The notes beneath the pieces are model-generated. The model was not told where the DNA came from and made no database searches. It saw only the letters and a program-made list of their open reading frames with translations. Shown one piece after another: positions 6,043-12,713 of a stretch of 13,138 nt of DNA; position 1 is the first letter of the stretch; each line of letters begins with the position of its first letter. This DNA is from Verrucomicrobiales bacterium (lineage in GTDB: Bacteria > Verrucomicrobiota > Verrucomicrobiia > Verrucomicrobiales > V1-33), in assembly GCA_023253575.1 (NCBI GenBank), contig JALRGB010000225.1:1-13138 (forward strand), given 5' to 3'. The position numbers and the translations under genes are program-made.

Positions 6043-7080
6043 ATGTCCCCCGCCGTCGTTAACTTCGCCCCCGAACCACATAGCGTCGAAATCCGAGAGT
6101 TGGAAAAACCTGTCATCGGCGAGGACGATGTGCTGTTGGAAGTGGCCGCTGTCGGCGTCTGCGGCAGTGACTTGCACCAATGGACGTCATCCCATTCATG
6201 GCCAGTGAACTATCCGGTCGTGCTCGGGCATGAATTCGGTGGCGTTATTGCCGAACTTGGAAAAAACGTCAAGGCGTGGCACGAAGGTGATCGGGTCGTC
6301 AGCGAAACGGCGGCCGTCATTTCCGGGGACAATCCGATGACTCGTCGTGGCCTGTACAATCTTGATCCGACCCGCAAAGGGTTTGGCTATGGGGTGAATG
6401 GTGCCATGACGCGTTGGGTGCGGGTGCCATCGCGTTGTTTGCACCGGGTACCCGACGCGCTGCCGCTGGAGCTGGCTTGCCTCACTGAACCTTGCAGCGT
6501 GGCGTACAATGCGGTCATTGAAAATACCCGCCTTAAACCGGGGGACCGGGTCATCGTTCTCGGTCCCGGCACCATCGGTATCCTCTGTGCTGCTGTCGCC
6601 CGGCTGGCCGGAGCCGAGGTGGCCATCGTCGGGCTGGAAAACGATCGCCACCGCTTGAGTATTGCTGAATCATCCTATGGATGCACCGGTCTGGTCGGTG
6701 ATGCCACGGCGTGGGCCCGCCAGCGCGACGGACTGGGTGCCGATGTGATTATTGATGCTGCCGGTCACTCCACCACACTGAAGCTGGCCATGGAACTGGT
6801 TCGTCCCGCCGGCTGGATCACAAAAGTGGGATGGGGTCCGCAACCACTCAATTTCAGCCTCGATCCGCTGGTGCAAAAAAATGTCACCTTACAGGGGAGT
6901 TTCAGTCACAACTGGCCGGTTTGGGAGCGCGTTCTGGCTTTGTTGACCGCCGGCACTCTCGACGTGCGCCCCATCGTGGGCGGGCAATGGGACCTCGAAG
7001 ACTGGGCCGACGCCTTTACCCGGATGCATTCCGGCCAAGTGGTAAAGTCGATCCTGCGGCCGAACCGGGCGCTGAATTAA
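6043..7080 (+). CDS. Zinc-type medium-chain alcohol/polyol dehydrogenase lacking the structural zinc cysteines
   Basis: The 345-residue protein has the usual MDR length and domain order. An N-terminal GroES-like catalytic domain carries GVCGSDLH (Cys40) and GHEFGG (His63-Glu64), with a third likely zinc ligand at Glu149 in LTEP. It is followed by a Rossmann fold with VLGPGTIG (about 172-179). It probably oxidises a sugar, polyol or sugar-acid hydroxyl with NAD. The lobe that normally holds four structural zinc cysteines is present in length and shape (GDNPMTRRGLYNLDPTRKGFGYG). However, the positions expected to be Cys are Ser94, Asn97, Thr100 and Asp108 in my alignment by eye. Catalytic residues are intact, so the enzyme should be active. 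It follows the MFS gene by 117 bp and converges on the SASA esterase gene. Its coding strand is more C-rich than that of the transporter gene. Confidence 0.9.
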   Translation: MSPAVVNFAPEPHSVEIRELEKPVIGEDDVLLEVAAVGVCGSDLHQWTSSHSWPVNYPVVLGHEFGGVIAELGKNVKAWHEGDRVVSETAAVISGDNPMTRRGLYNLDPTRKGFGYGVNGAMTRWVRVPSRCLHRVPDALPLELACLTEPCSVAYNAVIENTRLKPGDRVIVLGPGTIGILCAAVARLAGAEVAIVGLENDRHRLSIAESSYGCTGLVGDATAWARQRDGLGADVIIDAAGHSTTLKLAMELVRPAGWITKVGWGPQPLNFSLDPLVQKNVTLQGSFSHNWPVWERVLALLTAGTLDVRPIVGGQWDLEDWADAFTRMHSGQVVKSILRPNRALN

Positions 7081-7121
7081 TCGATCACGTTTCCGGTTCC
7101 GCGTCTATGCCCTGACGGGCG

Positions 7122-8219
7122 TCATTGCTTCAATAGTTCCGTCATGGCGCGGCCCATGGCTTCGCCGACGTTCATGTACGTCTCGGCATGGCCGTTGTAA
7201 TGGCTGTTGCCGCTGCCGCCGAGAGACAATGGATGGGTGTAGACTGTGGCCACATTGCCTTTGAATTCAGGATATTTGCCGGTGTTGCCGTCGACGGCGA
7301 GTTGGGCGTCGAGGATTTTGCCACCATTGCCGGTGCTGCCTTTGGTGGCTTCGCCTAGAGTGGCGAGGACGAAACGGGCCTTGGGGGCGGCGAAGTCGTG
7401 CCGTAGCTGTTTGATAAAGCGGACGAGGTTTTCCTCGTATTTTGCTGCGTGTGCGGCGTTGCCGCCGTCTTTTTCGCCCTGCCAGAAAAAGAATCCGGCG
7501 ACTTCATAGTGAGTGGCGTCGGGGTAAGTGGTGGCCAGATCGGCGAGCACTTTTTTTGCATCTGTAGTATCGTCGTCGTATTGTTTGCCGGCGTACCACT
7601 CGATGGGTTTGCCATTTTTATCGAGCCACGGTGGCGGCACTGTGGCCTTGCCTTGAGCGGGGTCGGCGGGCCAGGAATCCGGGCGTTCCTTGTAGGCGGG
7701 ATAGACTTTTCCTTCGAATTCGTACCGTTCACTGCCAGGCGGGAGGAGATCCCAGCCGAGACTACGGTTACCGATACAGCTTTTGAGGATCATGACGGGG
7801 GCTTCAATAGCCTGACCCACCACATGGCCGATGCCAAGTTCCGGGCCGATGGTGCCGCCTTTGACTGTCATCCATTCATTGTTGAGCATGCCCCGGCCTT
7901 GCATCATGCGCACAAAGCGGACGTCCTTTCGTTCAATCCACGTCCCCGCCTCGTCGGCAAGATACGGATACTTTTGCTTCTCCTTGACGGCGAATTCTAA
8001 TGAGCCATCACCCCCTTTGATTTTTCCCAATCCGACCATGTTGGACTGTCCCATGAGGATGAATACCTGAACTGGCTGGGTCATGTCCGCCGGTTTGCCG
8101 TCCGTCGTTGAGATGGAATGATCCTTTCCCACGACAGTGTGGCCTGGCAGGAGAGTCAGTGCCGCTAGGGCGGTCCACGACAGTGATAACATCTTCGTCA
8201 TGAATAGACTGTATTTCAT
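7122..8219 (-). CDS. Exported SASA-domain (sialate O-acetylesterase-like) carbohydrate esterase
   Basis: The protein has 365 residues, with an N-terminal export signal (MKYSLFMTKMLSLSWTALAALTLL). The SGNH/SASA blocks are clear: FILMGQSNMVG with the nucleophile Ser59, GPELGIG (125-131), FFFWQGEKD (243-251) and NSHYNGH near the end with the likely catalytic His340. Enzymes of this family remove O-acetyl groups from sialic acids or, in environmental bacteria, from plant and algal polysaccharides. The latter is more likely here because no sialic-acid genes are nearby. A Pro/Trp/Lys-rich insertion at about 170-215 separates the first and second halves. It is the last of five co-directional genes, 81 bp after the DUF6174 gene, and it may instead have its own promoter in that gap. 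It converges with the dehydrogenase across 41 bp. Confidence 0.9.
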   Translation of the reverse strand: MKYSLFMTKMLSLSWTALAALTLLPGHTVVGKDHSISTTDGKPADMTQPVQVFILMGQSNMVGLGKIKGGDGSLEFAVKEKQKYPYLADEAGTWIERKDVRFVRMMQGRGMLNNEWMTVKGGTIGPELGIGHVVGQAIEAPVMILKSCIGNRSLGWDLLPPGSERYEFEGKVYPAYKERPDSWPADPAQGKATVPPPWLDKNGKPIEWYAGKQYDDDTTDAKKVLADLATTYPDATHYEVAGFFFWQGEKDGGNAAHAAKYEENLVRFIKQLRHDFAAPKARFVLATLGEATKGSTGNGGKILDAQLAVDGNTGKYPEFKGNVATVYTHPLSLGGSGNSHYNGHAETYMNVGEAMGRAMTELLKQ

Positions 8220-8300
8220 CGTTTTTTGGTTTTACGGGGTTGATGGTCTGTGAAAAAGCTCGGCTAATTGTGGAAATGGCGTGCATCGCGAGCATGCACC

Positions 8301-8996
8301 TCAAGGGGAAAGGGAGTGTAGGGCAAAACCCATCTCCTCATCGTTCATCAGACTGCTTTGGTCGTAATAGCCGGAGATGGGGTGCCCGAGGATCGGATCG
8401 AATTCGACCCGCATGACCTCTGGATGCTGAGCCAGCTTCGCTTCGATCCAGTCGAACAATTCTTCGATCGTGTAGTGCACCCATTGATCTGGTGGTAGGG
8501 CTTCTCCGGTCGTCAGCTGAGTCACCGCGGTGATGGCTCCGTCGCGAACATCAACTTGGGAGGGTGTCCGAAAGTTGGGATGACAGATGACGCACCGCCA
8601 GAGGAATAGAAATTGGTAAGTGACAAGCTCGCTCGCTCGCCAGCGGTCGCGGGCCGTCTCAAGCTCGGCTCTCAGCTCCTCCCAGTCGAAAAGTGACGCC
8701 CTAAAAAAGTGGGGTATTGCTGCTGGTGTGGTGACGACCACCGTGAGGGTAGATCCAAAGGACGGTTCGGTCACGAGCCTCGTCTCCCAGGAAGTGAGGT
8801 TGGTCGATACCTCAATGCGGTAACGCCTACCGAATGTGGCTGGCAAAACGAGGCGAAGCTCCATGTCGGCGTCGCGTTGAGTCCATGATTCGATCTGCAT
8901 TTCTGCAGGCGATTGGGCACTGAGCGGAGAAGTGATCGCCGCTATTATCAGCATCAACGCCGCAAGAAAAAGATGGAAGCGAGCCGGTTTTTGCAT
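8301..8996 (-). CDS. Exported DUF6174-like protein with N-terminal beta-sandwich
   Basis: This 231-residue protein begins with a clear signal peptide (MQKPARFHLFLAALMLIIAA, cut near LSAQS). Residues 33-102 contain RRYRIEVSTNLTSWE, a pattern common in exported verrucomicrobial proteins and probably part of a small Ig/FN3-like beta-sandwich. Residues about 103-228 resemble DUF6174: a helical lead-in (WEELRAELETARDRWR), then VTYQFLFLWRCVICHPNF with Cys135 and Cys138, VDVRDGAITAV, TIEELFDWIEAKL, and VEFDPILGHPISGYYDQ before the end. The function of DUF6174 is unknown to me. The C-x-x-C pair could form a disulfide or bind a metal. The start (8996) is 29 bp after the FAD oxidoreductase stop, across an AT-rich stretch that may hold its own promoter. 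Confidence 0.8.
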   Translation of the reverse strand: MQKPARFHLFLAALMLIIAAITSPLSAQSPAEMQIESWTQRDADMELRLVLPATFGRRYRIEVSTNLTSWETRLVTEPSFGSTLTVVVTTPAAIPHFFRASLFDWEELRAELETARDRWRASELVTYQFLFLWRCVICHPNFRTPSQVDVRDGAITAVTQLTTGEALPPDQWVHYTIEELFDWIEAKLAQHPEVMRVEFDPILGHPISGYYDQSSLMNDEEMGFALHSLSP

Positions 8997-9025
8997 GGAG
9001 TAAAGATACTATTATATTATCATAT
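8997..9025 (-). promoter_or_regulatory. AT-rich spacer with a possible -10 box for the DUF6174 gene
   Basis: The 29-bp gap between the FAD oxidoreductase stop and the DUF6174 start is almost pure A/T in a GC-rich region. On the minus strand it contains a perfect TATAAT (9016-9011). No TTGACA-like hexamer sits at normal distance, so this is a weak promoter candidate. It could equally be a leader that favours translation initiation. Confidence 0.3.
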
Positions 9026-10603
9026 TTATGAGTGGGATGCTGATTTTGCCAGCATGGCCATGGCGGCATTGTGGCCGGCGATGCCGCTGACGCCGCCGCC
9101 GCGACGGGCTCCTGCGCCGGCGAGGTAGATGTGAGGGTCATCGGTTTCTGCGCCCCAGAGAGGTAGGTCTCGGCTTCCGACCGCGTGCTCATCCTCTGTG
9201 AGAAACGGAAAATCGAGATCGCGATGAAAGATGTTACCGCGGGGCAAGGAGATATCTTTTTCTAGATCGAGAGGTGATTTTACTTCGATGGCGAAAGTGC
9301 CTTGTTGGCACGGGGCGAGCACGGATTCGATGGGGTCGAGCAGGTATTGATTCAGACTGGCGATGGCTGCTTCCATGGCTCGTGTTTTGGTACTTACTGG
9401 ATCGGTATCGAAGAGACTGGCTGGCGTGTGTAGGCCGAACAGGGTGAGGGTATGAAAACCTTTGGCGTGCAATTCTGGGGAGAGGATGGTGGGGTCGGTC
9501 AGGGTGTGGCAATACAATTCCAGTGGCATCGGCTGTGGCATGACGCCGTTGCGGGCGCTGGTCCAGGCGGTTTCAAGCTGGGAATAGCTTTCGTTGACAT
9601 GGAAGGTCCCGGCGAATGCTGTCCGCGGGTCTGCTCCGGATTTGAGCCGCGGTAGGCGGGACAGGAGCATGTTGATTTTCAGTTGGGATCCTTCGAGAGA
9701 ATCTGGCACGGGGCGTCCGCGCAACCGGGCCAGATGCTGCGGCGCTGCGGCAAAAAGCAGGTCATGAGCGGTGAAGCGGCTGCCGGATTCCGTTTCCACG
9801 CGCACCCCCATCGGACCGGTTTCGAGCGCGGTCACGCGCGACTGCCGTTGGATTTCTACTCCCTGCAGGGCGGCGATGCGAGAGAGTTCCTTGACGAGAA
9901 CGCCCATTCCACCTTGGGGTACGCGCCACTGTCCGGTGCCATTTCCAATCAGGTGATAAAGAAAACAACGATTGGCCTGCAGATCGTCGGCGGACACAAA
10001 AGTTCCGATCAGCGCGTCGGTTAGAACCACGCCGCGCACCAGATCATCATGGAATTGATCGCGGATGACGGTGCCGATCGGGACTTCCATTAACTGACGC
10101 CAAATGTCAGGCAGCCCGATGGCGGACTTGAGTTCTGCTGCGGTTCTCAATGGCTGGAGCAGGGAAGGGGCCAAGCGGCGCGCTAGCTCCGCGATACCCC
10201 CGTAAAATTCGCGCCAGGCTTGGCCTTCCCGGTCCGAGCCGGTTAGTCTCCGGAAGCTGGCGGCCGTGGGATCATCCCATTCAGAAGAGACCAGCAGCCC
10301 GTCGTCGCGGCCGTCTTGTTGAAATGGTGTATAGGATGCGACCGGCCGCTCCAGCGTCCGGAAGTTGATCCCTAAGTCACGCACGATCTGATCGGGTAGC
10401 AGCGAAACCAGGTAGGAATAACGCGAGACGTTCGCTTCGTATTCAGGGAACGGTTGGACGCTGGCAGTGGCGCCGCCGAGATCATCTTGCGCTTCAAGCA
10501 AAAGAACGCTCTTTCCTGCCATCGCTAGATAACTCGCCGCTACGAGTCCATTGTGCCCGCCGCCGGCCACAATGACATCGTACTTTTTGTGATGTTCTTT
10601 CAT
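9026..10603 (-). CDS. PYROXD2/phytoene-desaturase-like FAD-dependent oxidoreductase
   Basis: The 525 residues are within the usual length of the family. The N-terminus carries the FAD dinucleotide-binding motif VIVAGGGHNG (G14-G-G-H-N-G19), the acidic end of strand 2 (LLLEAQDD, Glu37) and the following LGGA. The C-terminus has the second flavin contact, IYLAGAGARRGGGVSGIAGHNAA (about 490-515). The middle has PQGGMGVLVKELSRIAALQGVEI, typical of the carotenoid-desaturase and PYROXD2 group. No carotenoid genes are in view, so a PYROXD2-like flavoprotein of unknown substrate is the better call than a carotenoid desaturase. It lacks a signal peptide and is cytoplasmic or membrane-associated. It sits 84 bp after the LRR gene and 29 bp before the DUF6174 gene on the same strand, consistent with one operon, but internal promoters cannot be excluded. 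Confidence 0.9.
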   Translation of the reverse strand: MKEHHKKYDVIVAGGGHNGLVAASYLAMAGKSVLLLEAQDDLGGATASVQPFPEYEANVSRYSYLVSLLPDQIVRDLGINFRTLERPVASYTPFQQDGRDDGLLVSSEWDDPTAASFRRLTGSDREGQAWREFYGGIAELARRLAPSLLQPLRTAAELKSAIGLPDIWRQLMEVPIGTVIRDQFHDDLVRGVVLTDALIGTFVSADDLQANRCFLYHLIGNGTGQWRVPQGGMGVLVKELSRIAALQGVEIQRQSRVTALETGPMGVRVETESGSRFTAHDLLFAAAPQHLARLRGRPVPDSLEGSQLKINMLLSRLPRLKSGADPRTAFAGTFHVNESYSQLETAWTSARNGVMPQPMPLELYCHTLTDPTILSPELHAKGFHTLTLFGLHTPASLFDTDPVSTKTRAMEAAIASLNQYLLDPIESVLAPCQQGTFAIEVKSPLDLEKDISLPRGNIFHRDLDFPFLTEDEHAVGSRDLPLWGAETDDPHIYLAGAGARRGGGVSGIAGHNAAMAMLAKSASHS

Positions 10604-10687
10604 GATAATACTACCGCCGTCGATCTGAGCCTAGGTTTGCTGACCGCCAGTCAGGGCCGATCACCACGACCGTCCCCGGCGAAGCTG

Positions 10688-11632
10688 TTATTTTACTTCG
10701 GGGAAAGTGACGCCTCCTTCATAATCGAGCTGCACCATCTTAATCTCCATACTGGCTGGATCAGGTTTTTTCGTCTCTGGGTTGACGGTCGCTCGGATGA
10801 ACATGACGTCCCATGTGCCTTGGCCTCCGTTTGAGGTGGGGCCGCCTTTGATCATTGATTTGGTGAATTTACCGTCGTCCTTTTTCCATCCAAATTTCGC
10901 CGCAGCCGCAGTCCAAGCGGTCTCAGCAATCCCCAACTGCGATGCGATGGCCGCGTAAAACTGATCAGGGTCGGGATATTCGCCGATCGGTTTGACTCCG
11001 GTGATTTTCTTCTGGTATTTTTCTTCGAAGAAGGCCACGTCTTCGACCTGTGTTTTGGCGTCCGATATCTGCGAGTTATTTTCCGTCGGGGCGGCCGCGG
11101 CTTCGAAATCGATGGTGGTCTCTGGCATGGCGGCGCGGAGAGTGTCCACGGCTTTACTCGTGAGCCTCGGGCAATTGGCGATGCGAAGTTTTTGCAGGCT
11201 GGTGAGGCTTTTGAGGGCGTCCAGATTTTGCAAGCTTGGGCAATCGCTGAGGGTGAGATGTTGCACGCCGGTCAGTCCCTTAAGGGAGTCCATGTTTAGC
11301 AGAGTGGGGCAGTCGTGGAGGACGAGGTTTTGCCAACCGGCGTGGCTCTTGAGTTCGTCTATCTCCGTCCGTTGTTGCGCGGCGGTGGTGGTGGCTTCGG
11401 CTTTTTGGGCTGTGGTGGTAGCCGAGGCCAGCGCCTTCTCCGCTTCCGCCAGAGCCTTGACCGCGCTTGCGTATTGTTTCAGGAGCGATTTGCCATCGGC
11501 TTCATGATGGCTGCGGTCAGTCTCGGCTATGGCCTGAGCGGCGGGTTTGGCGGATTGGGCGCGAGCCATTGGCGGGAGCGCGATCGTGGCCAACACGGCG
11601 GCGGATAGGATATGGAGGGGTGATGATTTCAT
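10688..11632 (-). CDS. Exported coiled-coil/leucine-rich-repeat protein of unknown function
   Basis: The ATG at 11632 gives 314 residues and a textbook signal peptide (MKSSPLHILSAAVLATIALPPMARA-QSA). The in-frame ATG at 11665 would add 11 residues and overlap the upstream stop as ATGA, so translation from there is also possible. Residues about 40-97 are Ala/Lys/Glu-rich and probably coiled coil. Residues 100-168 form three 23-residue leucine-rich repeats, each with an L-x-L/I-x-x-C-P ladder (HDCP, SDCP, ANCP). The segment 200-314 (FFEEKYQKKITGV... to GGVTFPEVK) is a separate alpha/beta region with aromatic residues that I do not recognise. The protein probably acts outside the cytoplasm, where the repeats could bind a protein or glycan. 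It is directly downstream of the ATP-grasp gene and 84 bp before the FAD oxidoreductase gene. Confidence 0.82.
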   Translation of the reverse strand: MKSSPLHILSAAVLATIALPPMARAQSAKPAAQAIAETDRSHHEADGKSLLKQYASAVKALAEAEKALASATTTAQKAEATTTAAQQRTEIDELKSHAGWQNLVLHDCPTLLNMDSLKGLTGVQHLTLSDCPSLQNLDALKSLTSLQKLRIANCPRLTSKAVDTLRAAMPETTIDFEAAAAPTENNSQISDAKTQVEDVAFFEEKYQKKITGVKPIGEYPDPDQFYAAIASQLGIAETAWTAAAAKFGWKKDDGKFTKSMIKGGPTSNGGQGTWDVMFIRATVNPETKKPDPASMEIKMVQLDYEGGVTFPEVK

Positions 11633-11661
11633 GGGGATGGTTTGTTGGATCTGTTTCAGGC

Positions 11662-12699
11662 TCATGTCTGAGGGTGTGCGATGTGTTGAATTTGGACGCT
11701 GGGTTCAGACTGTCCCTGTGGGTAGGTGACCGGTCTGATTTCGAGGATGTTGGCGAAGACGGCCGCGCTTCCGGGGCGGGCGCGGAAGAAAAGTTCGGGC
11801 TCGACGCCTTCGCATTCGGAGAGCAGGGCGCCGGTAGCGGTCTCGATGATGTCGATTCGCAAATACAGCGGCATCGGGCAGGCCTGACCGCGGTGATGGG
11901 CGAAGGCGTGTGGAACGGCGGTGGCGGCGCGGTCGCCCATTTCACGCACGATCGCCGGCGGTTCGGCGAACGCGAGAGATCCACCCCGCTCGGCGTGCAC
12001 CATGATCTGGCCGGGACCAGGGAGCTTGTGTACCCCATGACTGTAGTGACCTCCAAAATACACCAGCGACCATTCGCCATTGGTCTGAATCTCGGGTAAA
12101 AACGGCTGCGCTAATTGTGCTCCCTGTTGGCAGCGACGCGCAAATTCCGGCTGAAAGGCGCGGGCCGCCGATCGATCTGGCAGAAACTCCAACCCTGCGC
12201 CGGCGGCCGATACGGCGGGTTTAATGACGGTTGGGCCGTATCGTTCGATGAATGAGGTCAGCTCGAACGACTGTCCGGGCTCGATCAGCTGGGTGGGGAC
12301 GACCGGCAGGTCGGCCTTCGCGAAATCGAACAGGTAACGTTTGTCCATGAGCCAGAGCATTACGGGCAATTCGTTTTCCACGACGAGTCCCGTGCTAGCG
12401 AGACTTTCGAGCCATTGCAGAAACATTTGGCGTTGATCGTCGCTATCCATGTAATCCCATGGGGAGCGGACGATCAGGCGGTCGTATTGGCTCACCAAAC
12501 TTGACGGTTCCATTCCCCAGACGACGGCTGAGACGTGATGCCCGCGGTGCCGGAGCTCATTGACGAGCAATTGGTCGTCGGGGGTGAACGGCGGCTCGAC
12601 GGGGATGAAGTCTGGCTCGGCGGTGGTGGGAAAATAGTCCGCCAGCTTTGCGGTGCAGCTGGTGACGATGCCGATGCGTTGGGTGGGAGGGAGGTTCAT
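11662..12699 (-). CDS. ATP-grasp ligase, DcsG-like family
   Basis: This 345-residue cytoplasmic protein has the complete ATP-grasp layout: an N-terminal pre-ATP-grasp domain with LIVRSPWDYMD (75-85), LWLMDKRYLFDFAKADLPVVPT (115-136), the ATP-binding lysine in TVIKPAVSAAGAG (Lys160), GEWSLVYFGGHYSHGVHKLPGPG (208-230), and the metal/ATP-binding end RIDII...LLSECEGVEPELFF (281-305). These blocks resemble the group that includes O-ureido-D-serine cyclo-ligase DcsG and glutathione-synthetase-like enzymes, which join a carboxylate to an amine or nucleophile using ATP. The actual substrate is unknown, and cycloserine synthesis is not implied. It is the first of five co-directional genes and is divergent from the GntR-type gene. 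Its stop overlaps a possible ATG of the LRR gene (ATGA, 11665-11662). A 59-bp part of it is repeated at the window end. Confidence 0.88.
   Translation of the reverse strand: MNLPPTQRIGIVTSCTAKLADYFPTTAEPDFIPVEPPFTPDDQLLVNELRHRGHHVSAVVWGMEPSSLVSQYDRLIVRSPWDYMDSDDQRQMFLQWLESLASTGLVVENELPVMLWLMDKRYLFDFAKADLPVVPTQLIEPGQSFELTSFIERYGPTVIKPAVSAAGAGLEFLPDRSAARAFQPEFARRCQQGAQLAQPFLPEIQTNGEWSLVYFGGHYSHGVHKLPGPGQIMVHAERGGSLAFAEPPAIVREMGDRAATAVPHAFAHHRGQACPMPLYLRIDIIETATGALLSECEGVEPELFFRARPGSAAVFANILEIRPVTYPQGQSEPSVQIQHIAHPQT
12157..12215. repeat. First copy of a 59-bp exact direct repeat (inside the ATP-grasp gene)
   Basis: This stretch is identical to 13080-13138, in the same orientation and 923 bp apart. 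It encodes, on the minus strand, part of the ATP-grasp protein that includes SAAGAGLEFLPDRSAARA, and it fits that gene perfectly, so this copy is the native one. The match breaks on the left at 12156 against 13079; on the right the window ends, so the repeat could be longer. Confidence 0.95.
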
Positions 12700-12713
12700 G
12701 TGATGGCGGCTTG

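Noticed and set aside
7109..7120. GCCC/GGGC hairpin between the convergent dehydrogenase and SASA genes as a bidirectional terminator
   Set aside because: The stem has only four pairs and no T-run follows on either strand.
7449..8000. Plus-strand frame of 183 aa opposite the SASA esterase
   Set aside because: The opposite strand carries all SASA motifs and a signal peptide; this frame is its shadow.
8281..8299. GTGCAT/ATGCAC hairpin after the DUF6174 gene as a terminator
   Set aside because: The stem is only six pairs with a seven-base loop, and on the minus strand the sequence after it is not a T-run. It could weaken read-through into the SASA gene, but this cannot be supported.
11129..11335. 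Three 69-bp units in the LRR gene as a tandem DNA repeat
   Set aside because: The repeat is in the protein pattern (leucine-rich repeats); the DNA units have diverged and do not form an exact tandem array.
10992..12099. Plus-strand frames of 171 and 210 aa and a minus frame of 187 aa over the LRR and ATP-grasp genes
   Set aside because: They overlap two genes with recognisable domains and have low-complexity composition typical of shadow frames in GC-rich DNA.
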